From: an uncultured Clostridia bacterium
GTDB lineage: Bacteria; Bacillota; Clostridia; Peptostreptococcales; Anaerovoracaceae
Direction of reading: 5' to 3'
DNA length: 64,000 nt
NCBI GenBank assembly: GCA_934281605.1
Contig: CAKQXD010000009.1
Location: 35,636-99,635, forward strand
Positions 33,810 to 43,071 of the stretch are shown here, one piece after another. The notes under the pieces are model-generated. The model had not been told where the DNA came from. It made no database searches and worked only from the letters and a program-made list of their open reading frames with translations. The position numbers and the translations under genes are program-made. Position 1 is the stretch's first letter; each line of letters opens with the position of its first letter.

Positions 33810-35672
33810 TTATTTATCGTCGTCTACCACTTCGTAGTCGGCATCCACTACGTTGTCATCCTTCGGCTGAGCACCTGCATCTGCTGCACCTGCTCCAGCA
33901 GCTCCAGCGCCCATATTCGGGTCTGCGCCGGCAGCCTGTGCCTGCTGATACATCTTAGCGGAGATGGTGTGGAACTTCTCTGTGAGAGCTTCCGTCTTAG
34001 CCTTGATGTCGTCGATATTGTCTGCTTCCAGAGCCTTGGACAGGTCGTCCTTAGCAGCGTTGATATCGTTCTTTTCTTCTTCAGACAGAGCGGATTCCAG
34101 TTCCTTCATGTTCTTTTCTGTTTCGTAGATCAGAGTTTCAGCCTGGTTTCTCACTTCGATCTGTTCTTTTCTCTTCTTGTCTTCTTCTGCATACTGTTCT
34201 GCTTCCTTGACCTTAGCGTTGATCTCGTCTTCAGACAGCTTTGTGGAAGAAGTGATAGTGATGCTCTGTTCCTTGCCTGTTCCCATATCCTTCGCGTGTA
34301 CGTTTACGATGCCGTTGGCGTCGATGTCGAACGTAACTTCGATCTGCGGGATACCACGTGGAGCTGGCGGAATACCGGACAGCTGGAACCGTCCCAGAGT
34401 CGTATTGTCAGCGGCCATTTCTCTTTCACCCTGCATTACATGGATGTCTACAGCAGTCTGGTTGTCTGCGGCGGTGGAGAAGATCTGGCTCTTCTTTGTC
34501 GGGATCGTTGTATTTCTTTCGATCAGCTTCGTAGCAACGCCGCCTAATGTCTCGATGGACAGGGACAGCGGAGTTACGTCCAGAAGCAGTACGTCGTTTA
34601 CTTCACCAGTCAGTACGCCGGCCTGGATAGAAGCACCGATGGCTACGCATTCGTCCGGGTTGATGCCCTTGAACGGCTCTTTGCCTGTGATCTTCTTAAC
34701 AGCTTCCTGAACAGCCGGGATTCTAGTGGATCCACCTACCAGGATTACCTTGGACAGGTCGCTGTTGCCTACGCCTGCATCTGCCATAGCCTTCTTCATC
34801 GGCTCGATCGTAGCGTTTACCAGATCAGCAGTCAGCTGGTCGAATTTAGCTCTTGTGATGTCCATGTTCAGGTGCAGAGGACCATTTTCGTTTACCGTGA
34901 TGAACGGCAGGTTTACATTGGTCGTCTGTGCGCTGGACAGTTCTTTCTTAGCTTTTTCTGCAGCTTCCTTCAGTCTCTGGTGAGCCATATTGTCGTTTCT
35001 CAGGTCTACGCCGTTTTCCTTGGCGAAGCTGTCAGCCATGAAGTTGAGCAGAGCTTCGTCGAAGTCGTCGCCGCCTAGCTTGTTGTTGCCGTTTGTTGCC
35101 AGTACTTCGAATACGCCGTCGCCCAGTTCCAGAATGGATACATCGAATGTACCGCCGCCCAGGTCATATACCAGGATCTTGTGCTGTTCTTCGTCTTTGT
35201 CAAGACCGTATGCCAGGGAAGCCGCCGTCGGCTCGTTGATGATTCTTTTAACATCAAGACCTGCGATCTTACCGGCGTCCTTAGTTGCCTGTTTCTGGCT
35301 GTCTGTGAAGTAAGCCGGTACTGTGATAACAGCTTCCGTTACCTTTTCTCCCAGATAGCTTTCTGCGTCAGCCTTCAGTTTTGCCAGAATCATTGCGGAA
35401 ATATCCTGCGGCGTGTATTTCTTGCCGTCAATTTCTACTGTGTGATCGGTACCCATGTATCTCTTGATGGATGCGATGGTTCTGTCCGGGTTGGTGATTG
35501 CCTGTCTCTTAGCAGTTTCTCCAACCAGTCTTTCTCCGTTCTTTGCAAATCCCACAACGGATGGTGTGGTTCTGTTTCCTTCTGCGTTAGCGATAACGAC
35601 CGGTTCTCCACCTTCCAGTACTGCTACGCACGAGTTTGTAGTTCCTAAGTCAATTCCTATTACTTTTCCCAT
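33810..35672 (-). CDS. dnaK: Molecular chaperone DnaK (Hsp70)
   Basis: ATP-dependent chaperone of 620 aa, normal for Firmicutes. It starts MGKVIGIDLGTTNSCVAVLE. The phosphate loops are present (VYDLGGGTFDVSIL; ILVGGSTRIPAVQEAV). The substrate domain begins after LLLDVTPLSLSIETLGG, and the acidic tail DADYEVVDDDK is typical. It sits third in the HrcA-controlled operon, with GrpE and HrcA upstream and DnaJ downstream. It has a strong AGGAGG site. Nothing unusual is visible. Confidence 0.98.
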   Translation of the reverse strand: MGKVIGIDLGTTNSCVAVLEGGEPVVIANAEGNRTTPSVVGFAKNGERLVGETAKRQAITNPDRTIASIKRYMGTDHTVEIDGKKYTPQDISAMILAKLKADAESYLGEKVTEAVITVPAYFTDSQKQATKDAGKIAGLDVKRIINEPTAASLAYGLDKDEEQHKILVYDLGGGTFDVSILELGDGVFEVLATNGNNKLGGDDFDEALLNFMADSFAKENGVDLRNDNMAHQRLKEAAEKAKKELSSAQTTNVNLPFITVNENGPLHLNMDITRAKFDQLTADLVNATIEPMKKAMADAGVGNSDLSKVILVGGSTRIPAVQEAVKKITGKEPFKGINPDECVAIGASIQAGVLTGEVNDVLLLDVTPLSLSIETLGGVATKLIERNTTIPTKKSQIFSTAADNQTAVDIHVMQGEREMAADNTTLGRFQLSGIPPAPRGIPQIEVTFDIDANGIVNVHAKDMGTGKEQSITITSSTKLSEDEINAKVKEAEQYAEEDKKRKEQIEVRNQAETLIYETEKNMKELESALSEEEKNDINAAKDDLSKALEADNIDDIKAKTEALTEKFHTISAKMYQQAQAAGADPNMGAGAAGAGAADAGAQPKDDNVVDADYEVVDDDK

Positions 35673-35705
35673 TTTAGATTCCTCCTCAAATTTATATTAT
35701 GAAAG

Positions 35706-36254
35706 CTAGCCTGCGACTTTAACCATGGACGGCCGTATCACCTTGCCGTTCAGAGTATAGCCCTTCTGCATTACACCGGAAACCGTACCGCTTTCATATT
35801 CGTCGGTTTCCTCGCTCATCACAGCGTTGTGGAAATTCGGGTCGAATTCTTCCCCCAGCGCCGGGATCTCTGCCAGACCTGACTTCTTCAGTACATCGCC
35901 CAGCTGCTTGAAAATCATTTCCATACCTTCTTTGAAGCTGTCCCCCTGACCTTCCTGATCCAGCGCTCTCTCAAAGTTGTCGAGCACGTCCAGAAGCTCT
36001 GTTACCAGTTTCTCGTTGGCATAAGAATATAAATCTTTTTTCTCCTTTTCTACCCTTTTTTTATAGTTCTGAAAATCCGCCATCAGCCGCATATAGCGAG
36101 TGTCGGAATCTTCTTCCGGCTCCTTCTTAGCCGCTTCTTCGGATTTATCATTCTGTTCCTCAGCCGCATCCTTTTTTTCTTCCGGTTCTGCTGCAGTTTC
36201 CTGCGCTTCCTCTTCTGGTGCAGCCTCTTTCTTGATATCTTCTGTATCAACCAT
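35706..36254 (-). CDS. grpE: Nucleotide exchange factor GrpE
   Basis: Exchange factor that releases ADP from DnaK. The start is the ATG at 36254, which overlaps the hrcA stop (ATGGTTGA), so translation is coupled; the frame continues upstream inside hrcA. This gives 182 aa. Residues 1-55 are an acidic, low-complexity coiled region (EAAPEEEAQETAAEPEEKKD). The dimer helix follows (YMRLMADFQNYKKRVEKEKK), then the four-helix part (LLDVLDNFERALD) and the beta wing ending in GYTLNGKVIRPSMVKVA. Confidence 0.95.
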   Translation of the reverse strand: MVDTEDIKKEAAPEEEAQETAAEPEEKKDAAEEQNDKSEEAAKKEPEEDSDTRYMRLMADFQNYKKRVEKEKKDLYSYANEKLVTELLDVLDNFERALDQEGQGDSFKEGMEMIFKQLGDVLKKSGLAEIPALGEEFDPNFHNAVMSEETDEYESGTVSGVMQKGYTLNGKVIRPSMVKVAG

Positions 36255-37308
36255 TGCCCTTCTTGTCTCCTTCCGTTTCTCCTTCCGTGATCTTGAACGC
36301 ATCACTGATATTGTCTGTCAGATATTCCACGATCGATGTTACCTCGCCGTACCGCATCCGCGTCGGTCCGATAACTCCGATCTTGCCCATCAGCTTGCCG
36401 TCTACATGATACGTTGCCGTAATCAGACTGCAGTCCTGCATGGCCTCTTCCTTATTTTCATTTCCTATGGTGATGATCACGCCGTTCTCTCTGTTAATGA
36501 GAGCCTTAGTGAGATCCTCACGCTTATCCATCATCTCCAGGAACATCTTCGCTCTGTCCAGATCGTTGTATTCCGGAAGAGAAAATATATTAGTAAGCCC
36601 ATCCATGTACAGGTTTACGTTCAGCATATCTTCCAGCGTCTTCACGAAACTCGGAACGATATTCCGCTCGAACATTGCCATGGATTCCGCATCCGTTTTA
36701 AAACTCTCGATGATGTCCAGCGTCAGAGCCTCGCTCAAGGTCTTGCCGCGATAATTATATGTCATCGTCTTCGATAAGATCCTTAAGGATTCTTCCGAAG
36801 CCGGTTTTTCCAGACGCACCGTCGTGTTGGAAACCTTGCCGCTCTCCGATACCAGCATCAGCACCACCGTGTAGTCATCCACCGGCAGCAGATTGATGTA
36901 CTTGAGTGTATCCTCATCCTTTCGCGGCGTCATGGCAAACGCTGTCAGATTGGTGATCTCCGACAAAATGTGCGCCGCCCGCTTCATCAGGTTCTCCAGT
37001 TCCGTCACATTCCCGTAAAGTCTGGATGCTATGGCATCCTTCTCCTCACTGGTGAGTTCCCTTTTCTTCATCAGCTCGTTGACGTACAGTCTGTAAGCCT
37101 TCTCCGAAGGAACTCTTCCGGAGGATGTGTGCGGATGGCTCAGATAGCCAAGCTCCTCCAGATCCGACATTTCATTCCTGACTGTCGCCGGGCTGACTCC
37201 CAGATCATAATTCTTAGAAATCGTCCGGGAACCGACAGGTTCTGCCGTTCTTATGAAGTCGGCTATGATGGCCTGCAGTATTTTCAGTTTTCTTTCGCTT
37301 AAATCCAT
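36247..37308 (-). CDS. hrcA: Heat-inducible transcription repressor HrcA
   Basis: Repressor that binds CIRCE and needs GroEL for activity. The start is the ATG at 37308 after AGGAGGG (353 aa). The N-terminal winged helix is clear (MDLSERKLKILQAIIADFIR; AEPVGSRTISKNYDLGVSPA; TVRNEMSDLEELGYL), followed by the GAF-like and dimer domains, ending with GPTRMRYGEVTSIVEYLT. It is the first gene of the operon, with a perfect CIRCE element in its leader, so it regulates itself with grpE, dnaK and dnaJ. Confidence 0.97.
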   Translation of the reverse strand: MDLSERKLKILQAIIADFIRTAEPVGSRTISKNYDLGVSPATVRNEMSDLEELGYLSHPHTSSGRVPSEKAYRLYVNELMKKRELTSEEKDAIASRLYGNVTELENLMKRAAHILSEITNLTAFAMTPRKDEDTLKYINLLPVDDYTVVLMLVSESGKVSNTTVRLEKPASEESLRILSKTMTYNYRGKTLSEALTLDIIESFKTDAESMAMFERNIVPSFVKTLEDMLNVNLYMDGLTNIFSLPEYNDLDRAKMFLEMMDKREDLTKALINRENGVIITIGNENKEEAMQDCSLITATYHVDGKLMGKIGVIGPTRMRYGEVTSIVEYLTDNISDAFKITEGETEGDKKGNG

Positions 37309-37325
37309 CTTAGCCCTCCTCTTTG

Positions 37326-37352
37326 TTAGCACTCTTTATACCCGAGTGCTAA
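37326..37352 (-). promoter_or_regulatory. CIRCE operator (HrcA binding site)
   Basis: TTAGCACTC - 9 bases - GAGTGCTAA, the exact CIRCE consensus, between the promoter at 37363-37391 and the hrcA ribosome binding site. Confidence 0.97.
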
Positions 37353-37362
37353 GCTCAATTTA

Positions 37363-37391
37363 AATGTACCACTCCGGTACTATAAAGTCAA
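37363..37391 (-). promoter_or_regulatory. Promoter of the hrcA operon
   Basis: Minus strand TTGACT (37391-37386), 17-bp spacer, TACATT (37368-37363). CIRCE begins 10 bases downstream, so HrcA would block initiation. Confidence 0.65.
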
Positions 37392-37393
37392 CA

Positions 37394-40300
37394 CTATTTT
37401 GAAATTTTTTCGTCTCCTCGGATAAATTTTTTTAAATGAAACAAATACAAGTAGGTTTCCTTGACCGGTTTGCCCCAAGACGCTTCTAAAGCTTCCTTGT
37501 ATAAAGCCAGCTGCTCTGCATACCGCTGCCGGATCTCCTCTTCTGCCTCTTCAGAATCCACGTAGGAATTCTTGTAGTCGATGAGCACCATTCCGTCCTC
37601 TTCCTCGAAGAAACAGTCGATGACCCCCTGAACGATGGCCTGCTCTCCGCTCACATCCTTCTGGATGATAAACTCCCGCTCTTTCTGCAAAGACCCCGCC
37701 CGGGCTGCTCTCTTTCCGACGTTTTCTGCAAAGAACCCAAGGATCTGATCGATACGGATTGCCTTCGCTTCCTCCTCCGAAAGACTTCCCGTGCTCCGAA
37801 GCTGCTCCACGGTCTGCTGGATGTATGACCTGCCCTGCTCCAGAGCCTTTGCAAAATCCAGACGCTCCATCACCAGATGCATGGCCGTGCCTCGCTGCGC
37901 CGCCGTAAGGCCCTTGTGCTCCCGGGTAAACTCCGGCTTCTGAAACAGGATCTCATCTGCAAGATCCGTGCTCCCGCCGGCCAGTTCCGTGACCGAATAC
38001 TTCGACTTGACCTTGACCGCTTCCTGATACGGATACTCATAGGAAAGGTTCTCTGTGATCTGCTCCATCCGCGAATTTTCCTCATCAGAGAGCTGATAGG
38101 TCGAAACCCGCTGAGCTGTCTGACGAAGTCTTTGCATCAGATCCTCTGCAGAATGACTGCCGGACTGCTCCGGCGATGCTCCCGCCATGACCTCCGGCGA
38201 CTCCACACAGATTTCCTCGCCTGCCTGCTTCAGCGGCGCATATACCATGTCCAGGAAGGAGCTGCGTCCCGCCTGCTCTTCGTCCAGACTCTCCAGATCC
38301 TTCACCGTTCCTACGATTTCCAGCCGGTCGATGGCACGTGTCAAAGCTACATATAAAATACGTACTTCCTCCTCCAGTTCTTCTGCTGCTTTCTTGCCTT
38401 CGATGACACGCTGCAAAAGAGTCTTCCTGTGCCAGCCTTCCTCCCTGTTTACGAGAGGCAGACCGATGCCGCAGTCCTTGTGCATCTCCATGGAGCCTCC
38501 GCTTCCACGAAAACGAATGGTACGACCTGCACCCGCCAGGATCACCACCGGGAATTCCAGGCCCTTGCTCTTGTGGACCGTCATGATACGGACCACGTTT
38601 TCATTTTCTCCGATGGTCTTGGCTTCGCCCATGGACAGGTTGTTCTTCTTCATGGCGTCGATATACGAAAGGAATCCGTAAAGTCCCGTGTAGTTGCTCT
38701 CTTCGAAAGTCGCCGCTTTTTCCACCAGCATCCGCAGGTTGGAGATCCTCTGCTTGCCCACCGGCAGTCCGCTGCAGTAATCATAATATCCGGTCTCATA
38801 TAAAAGCACCCTCAGCAGTTCCTCCAGGCTTACGGTCCTTCTCAGCTGTTTCCAGTAGTCCAGTTGTTCCCGCATCTTCCGTATTTTTTCCTGCAAAGGC
38901 TTCTCCACAGGTTCTGCGGGTTCCGCAGCTTCCGTATTTTTGCCGGCCTCCGCATAGCTGCAGACAGCCTGATAGAAGCTGCCCTCCCGGAACGCGATGC
39001 GGATCCCGGCCAGCTCCTTTGCAGTAAAATCAAAGAGAGGCGAATGCATCACCGAGATCAGTGGGATATCCCGCCGTGTATTATCGATGACCTTTAATAA
39101 ATTGACGAAGATCTCGATTTCTACCGACTCAAAGTACCCGCCCGGATTTTCTCCGAAGGCAGGGATGCCCTGATCGTTGAGAGCCTTTTCCATTGCCGGG
39201 ATCATATGGCGGTTTCGCGACAGGATGACGATGTCCCGGTAGTCCACTGGACGTTCTTCGCCTTTTTTCACGTCGAAGATCATCTTTCCCTTGTTTTCTG
39301 CCACGATCCGGGCGATGGCTGCGATCTCTCGATCCACGCTCTCGATTCCCTCGTCCTCCAGCTCTTCCATGTCCATTCTGTCCAGGATGGTCACACGGCT
39401 TGGATAGCCCGGGTATTCCTCCGGCGCTGTGCAGTGGAGTTTAGCGTCCTCGTCGTAGTCGTCCATCACCGCTTCAAAGACGGAGTTGACTGTTCTCGTC
39501 ACATTACGCTTGCTTCGGAAATTGCTGTTGAGGTCGATCTTCTCGCTCTGCGTTTCCTCTTCCTTCTTATATAATTCGTATTTGCTGCGGAAGATCTCCG
39601 GCTCCGCCAGCCGGAACTTGTAGATGCTCTGCTTCACATCTCCTACCATAAACAGGTTGTTCTCCCGGCAGATCTTGCCCGCGATGATCTCCTGCAGCAT
39701 ATTGCTGTCCTGAAATTCGTCAATAAAAATGTAGGCAAATTTTTCCCGGTACTCCTGCGCCGCCATAGGGTCATCCAGGATCTTCATGGCATAGTGCATT
39801 ACGTCGTCGAAATCGACCATGTTCTTTTCCTGCTTTTTCTCCCGGAAAATCTGCTCGAATTCTTCTAATAACTCGATGAGATACGACGTATCTTCGTAGA
39901 GCTGTTTCAGCTCTTCCTCCGCTTCTTTTCGGCTGCGGCTGAAATACTTTTTCCTCAGATCATCGATTTCTTTCTTTCCTTTTTTACGCAAAGCAGAGAC
40001 GATCTCTTTGACCGCCTCATAATCGTCCTTTTCGTCCTTGGTCGCACGCATGGTGTTGAATTTCAGATCTCCCAGCATTTCGCCGGCTCGAAACAGCAGA
40101 TCCAGTTCGTCCCATCGGGAAACGCTCGGTTCTGGGTCAATGCTCATGATCTCTTCCAGCGAATCCAGACGATCCACATCTTCCCGAGCTTTTGCCGCGA
40201 GGATCAGCACACTGCTGTCTTCCAACAGTTCTGCGGCCTCCTCATAATATCGGCGTGCCTTTGCAATGCCGTCATAAAACGCCTGGATCAGAAACTGGGT

Positions 40301-40921
40301 AATACCCGTAGACACCAGGGCGTCGTCTTTGCAGAACCATTCGGTGCTCTCCTTCGCCCATCTAAAATAATCCGGCACACTTCTCAGCTCATCGTATAAG
40401 CCGATCATGTTGTCCTTCAGCCGGTTCTCGTTCCGGTCGCCGCTGTATTTTCTAAGAAAAGCTTTGAACCGGTCAAAGTCTTCCTCAAAACGTGTTTCAA
40501 AGAGAGCATCCACGCTTTCCTTTTTCAGGATCGACACCTGGATCTCATCGCCTATAACAAACCCCGGTTCCAGTTCCGTCAGGTAAAAATACCGATGCAT
40601 GACTTCCAAAGCGAAATTATGGAACGTTCCGATATTCGCCTTATACATGAGATCCAGCTGCCGCTTCAGAAACGCCCGATCTGCATCCGGCTGATCCATC
40701 TCTTTTCGGATGGCCTGTTCCAGCCGTTCACGCATTTCCTGAGATGCTGCATTGGTAAATGTCGTGATGAGAAACCGATCCACATCTACTTTATCCTGTA
40801 AAATCAGCTGTTTTATCCGCTCGATCAAAACGGCAGTCTTACCCGATCCTGCCGCTGCAGAAACCAGGATGTTCTTCCCTCTGGATTCTATGGTATGGGC
40901 TTGCGCTTCTGTCCACTGCAT
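37394..40921 (-). CDS. addA: ATP-dependent helicase/nuclease subunit AddA
   Basis: UvrD-like helicase with a C-terminal RecB-type nuclease; with AddB it processes double-strand breaks and is regulated by Chi. The start is the ATG at 40921 after GGAAAGGAG (1175 aa). Walker A is NILVSAAAGSGKTAVLIERI near the N-terminus. Helicase motifs include YIFIDEFQDSN, MVGDVKQSIYKFRLAEPE, NVVRIMTVHKSKGLEFPVVI and LYVALTRA. The nuclease residues are in GVIDCFFEEEDGMVLIDYKN. No addB is next to it, although the two are usually paired. Its upstream neighbour is a MATE gene 24 bases away. Confidence 0.92.
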   Translation of the reverse strand: MQWTEAQAHTIESRGKNILVSAAAGSGKTAVLIERIKQLILQDKVDVDRFLITTFTNAASQEMRERLEQAIRKEMDQPDADRAFLKRQLDLMYKANIGTFHNFALEVMHRYFYLTELEPGFVIGDEIQVSILKKESVDALFETRFEEDFDRFKAFLRKYSGDRNENRLKDNMIGLYDELRSVPDYFRWAKESTEWFCKDDALVSTGITQFLIQAFYDGIAKARRYYEEAAELLEDSSVLILAAKAREDVDRLDSLEEIMSIDPEPSVSRWDELDLLFRAGEMLGDLKFNTMRATKDEKDDYEAVKEIVSALRKKGKKEIDDLRKKYFSRSRKEAEEELKQLYEDTSYLIELLEEFEQIFREKKQEKNMVDFDDVMHYAMKILDDPMAAQEYREKFAYIFIDEFQDSNMLQEIIAGKICRENNLFMVGDVKQSIYKFRLAEPEIFRSKYELYKKEEETQSEKIDLNSNFRSKRNVTRTVNSVFEAVMDDYDEDAKLHCTAPEEYPGYPSRVTILDRMDMEELEDEGIESVDREIAAIARIVAENKGKMIFDVKKGEERPVDYRDIVILSRNRHMIPAMEKALNDQGIPAFGENPGGYFESVEIEIFVNLLKVIDNTRRDIPLISVMHSPLFDFTAKELAGIRIAFREGSFYQAVCSYAEAGKNTEAAEPAEPVEKPLQEKIRKMREQLDYWKQLRRTVSLEELLRVLLYETGYYDYCSGLPVGKQRISNLRMLVEKAATFEESNYTGLYGFLSYIDAMKKNNLSMGEAKTIGENENVVRIMTVHKSKGLEFPVVILAGAGRTIRFRGSGGSMEMHKDCGIGLPLVNREEGWHRKTLLQRVIEGKKAAEELEEEVRILYVALTRAIDRLEIVGTVKDLESLDEEQAGRSSFLDMVYAPLKQAGEEICVESPEVMAGASPEQSGSHSAEDLMQRLRQTAQRVSTYQLSDEENSRMEQITENLSYEYPYQEAVKVKSKYSVTELAGGSTDLADEILFQKPEFTREHKGLTAAQRGTAMHLVMERLDFAKALEQGRSYIQQTVEQLRSTGSLSEEEAKAIRIDQILGFFAENVGKRAARAGSLQKEREFIIQKDVSGEQAIVQGVIDCFFEEEDGMVLIDYKNSYVDSEEAEEEIRQRYAEQLALYKEALEASWGKPVKETYLYLFHLKKFIRGDEKISK

Positions 40922-40944
40922 GGTTGTGCTCCTTTCCGTTTCTA

Positions 40945-42357
40945 TCAGTATACATTCTTTCGTCTGGATACACAATAAATTATCCACGCCAGCAGAAATA
41001 CCAGGCCCTCCGTTACCGGATACGACAGCCACACACCACAGATCCCCAAAAGCTTTGCCAGCAGAAATGCAGCCGGCACAATAAGGAGAAGCCCTCTCAA
41101 AAGCGAGATCACATGAGCCGGCAGCGCCCGGTTCGTCGAGGTGAAATATATGGCCATGGAAATATTGGTTCCTGCAAAGAAAACGGCAAGGAAATACAAT
41201 TTCAGTCCTGTTACGGCGATAGCCTGAAGTTCAGCGTTGCCTTCACTGTTGAAGATCTGCGTGATCCCTTCTGAAAAGAAAAAAATGACTCCATAAATGA
41301 ACACAGAAACCCCGGCAATAGTCCAGACAGCATAATGCAGATTCTTTCGCACAAGGGCCATCTCTCCCTCGCCGAAAGCTCTGCTCATCAGCGGCTGAAC
41401 GCCCTGAGCGATCCCTGTATAGATCGCAATGACTACATATGAAATATTCGCGATCACACCATAGGCTGCTACTCCGGTATTGCCGGCTTCTTTCAGCATC
41501 AGAAGATTGAATACCAAAATAACTATGCCGGTAGCCAGTTCCATGACGAAGGACGGAAATCCCAGAGCAAGAGACGACCGCAGACTCGTCAGAGTCTGCT
41601 TTGCAGAAAATTCGCTGTGTCTCAGTTCAAACTTCAATGTATGAGAAGGTTTCGTCCAGTGGATCAAAGTCAGGCAGATCCCGATTATCGGTGCAACTCC
41701 CGTTGCCAGAGCCGCTCCGAACAGCCCCAGACCAAACGGAAAAATAAAAATGTAATCCAGAAGAATGTTAGCCAGACTTCCGACAACCATGGCCGCCATT
41801 CCCAGGTTAGGATCTCCGTCATTACGAATGAAACAGATCATCACATCGTTGAGCATGAAAAACGGGGCAAAACAGCAGAGGACTTTGAGATAAGTTCCCG
41901 ACAGATCCAGAAGCGACTCATCAGCCCCGAACGCTGAAGCGATCTGCGCGGAAAAGAACACTCCTGCCAGAATGAACAGCAGAGAGCATAGAAATGTAGC
42001 CGTTACCACGATAGAAAATATCCGGTTTGCTTCTTCCTCTGCCTGCTGACCTTTTCGAATAGAATACCAGGTAGCGCCACCCATACCCATCATCAGACCA
42101 ATGCCCCGGATCGCATTAAAGATGGGCAATGCCAGATTCAGTGCCGCCAGCCCCTGCGCACCCAGTGCCTTAGACACGAAAAACGTGTCTGCTAATATGT
42201 AACAGGATACTCCTATCATCCCCATAACATTAAAAGTAACGTATTTACTGTATTCTTTCAGCGGGTGCTGATTTAAGGTCGGCTGCGTCGAAACTTCGGC
42301 CAGCTGCGTCTCCGGCTGACACTGCGTTGATTCGGTTTTCTGCCTGTTCGTCTTCAT
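40945..42357 (-). CDS. MATE-family efflux protein (470 aa)
   Basis: Multidrug and toxin extrusion transporter with twelve predicted helices. Two ATG codons are in frame. The one at 42357 (MKTNRQKTES) is favoured because GGAGG lies seven bases before it, while it nearly touches the one at 42363. The hydrophilic N-terminus (about 30 residues) precedes KYVTFNVMGMIGVSCYILAD. The second half begins around SLALGFPSFVMELATGIVIL. It is followed 24 bases later by addA, possibly on the same transcript. A strong 18-bp hairpin lies in its leader. Substrate unknown. Confidence 0.87.
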   Translation of the reverse strand: MKTNRQKTESTQCQPETQLAEVSTQPTLNQHPLKEYSKYVTFNVMGMIGVSCYILADTFFVSKALGAQGLAALNLALPIFNAIRGIGLMMGMGGATWYSIRKGQQAEEEANRIFSIVVTATFLCSLLFILAGVFFSAQIASAFGADESLLDLSGTYLKVLCCFAPFFMLNDVMICFIRNDGDPNLGMAAMVVGSLANILLDYIFIFPFGLGLFGAALATGVAPIIGICLTLIHWTKPSHTLKFELRHSEFSAKQTLTSLRSSLALGFPSFVMELATGIVILVFNLLMLKEAGNTGVAAYGVIANISYVVIAIYTGIAQGVQPLMSRAFGEGEMALVRKNLHYAVWTIAGVSVFIYGVIFFFSEGITQIFNSEGNAELQAIAVTGLKLYFLAVFFAGTNISMAIYFTSTNRALPAHVISLLRGLLLIVPAAFLLAKLLGICGVWLSYPVTEGLVFLLAWIIYCVSRRKNVY

Positions 42358-42378
42358 TCTCATTCCTCCGATAAAACA

Positions 42379-42429
42379 AGCGCCGGTATTTCGTATCTTC
42401 TAAGACCTAACGATACGAAATCCGGCGCT
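42379..42429. other. Long hairpin in the leader of the MATE gene
   Basis: AGCGCCGG plus ATTTCGTATC (42379-42397, one bulged T) pairs with GATACGAAAT plus CCGGCGCT (42412-42429): 18 bp with a 14-base loop, ending 9 bases before the ribosome binding site. It may be a terminator of the upstream small genes or an attenuator. Confidence 0.55.
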
Positions 42430-42572
42430 CCTCGCGCAACTGCCCGGCGGCAGTGTGTTTCTTATTTGTTTCTTTCTCGGAAATTATAGCATACCCGGCA
42501 GGTCGGTACAAGCATAATAACCTCAACTCTTTGAAATTCTGCATTCAGGTTATTTTTACTGTGCAAGTTCCC

Positions 42573-42722
42573 CTATTCTTCCCGGTTCCGCTGTGCCAGA
42601 AGATCCAGTGCCGGCTGCAGATCGATCTCGTCGTCCGCAAGCCCTAACACTTCATAATCCGGCAGATCGTCCAGAAGCTCCTGCTTCTTCCGTTTCTTTT
42701 TCATCTGTTCCTTGATGCCCAT
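42573..42722 (-). CDS. Small hypothetical protein (49 aa)
   Basis: A short frame with a convincing AAAAGGAG site. The product is very charged: a basic N-terminal half (MGIKEQMKKKRKKQELLDDL) and an acidic C-terminal half (LGLADDEIDLQPALDLL). There is no membrane segment. It sits on the minus strand between the 56-aa membrane-protein gene and the MATE leader hairpin. I do not know a family for it. The good ribosome site and same-strand neighbours make it likely to be real. Confidence 0.55.
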   Translation of the reverse strand: MGIKEQMKKKRKKQELLDDLPDYEVLGLADDEIDLQPALDLLAQRNREE

Positions 42723-42741
42723 ACTTTGCTCCTTTTCTGCC

Positions 42742-42912
42742 TTAGCCCAGCTCCGCCAGCTTCTGCGCCGCCTTTTTCATCTCGCAGACCGCTTCATTGA
42801 CTTCCCGCTTGATCTTATGCTGCTCCTTCGGTTCCATGAGCAGGTATATGTTCAGCCCCACCAGTGCTCCGGCGAGACCGATCCCTGTGATCATACTGCA
42901 CGCTTTTCCCAT
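42742..42912 (-). CDS. Small membrane-anchored protein, YtxH-like (56 aa)
   Basis: The start was placed at the ATG at 42912 because GGAGG lies seven bases upstream; an earlier in-frame ATG at 42936 has no site. One hydrophobic helix (SMITGIGLAGALVGLNIYLL) is followed by a charged amphipathic helix (KREVNEAVCEMKKAAQKLAE). The layout resembles small YtxH-type stress proteins, but the similarity is only in shape. It is followed 19 bases later by the 49-aa gene. Function unknown. Confidence 0.55.
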   Translation of the reverse strand: MGKACSMITGIGLAGALVGLNIYLLMEPKEQHKIKREVNEAVCEMKKAAQKLAELG

Positions 42913-42987
42913 TTCCAACACCTCCTGCTTTCGCATATCTTGATTTTACGAAAGTAGTATGCCCGGTTTGCAGGAAAAATATAAGCA

Positions 42988-43071
42988 TTATCGTGTTTTT
43001 TTCAGCATCACGCTGATGGCTGCAAACACCAGACCCGCCACAGGCCAGATGATCCAGGTGATCTGCGTCAT
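42988..43071 (-). CDS. Putative 27-aa single-helix membrane peptide coupled to a MATE gene
   Basis: An ATG overlaps the MATE stop as ATGA (43071-43068). The peptide MTQITWIIWPVAGLVFAAIS ends VMLKKTR: one hydrophobic helix with a positive tail, as in small transporter-associated peptides. No independent ribosome site is evident, which fits translational coupling. It is too short for coding statistics, so its status rests on the overlap and the helix. Confidence 0.4.
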   Translation of the reverse strand: MTQITWIIWPVAGLVFAAISVMLKKTR

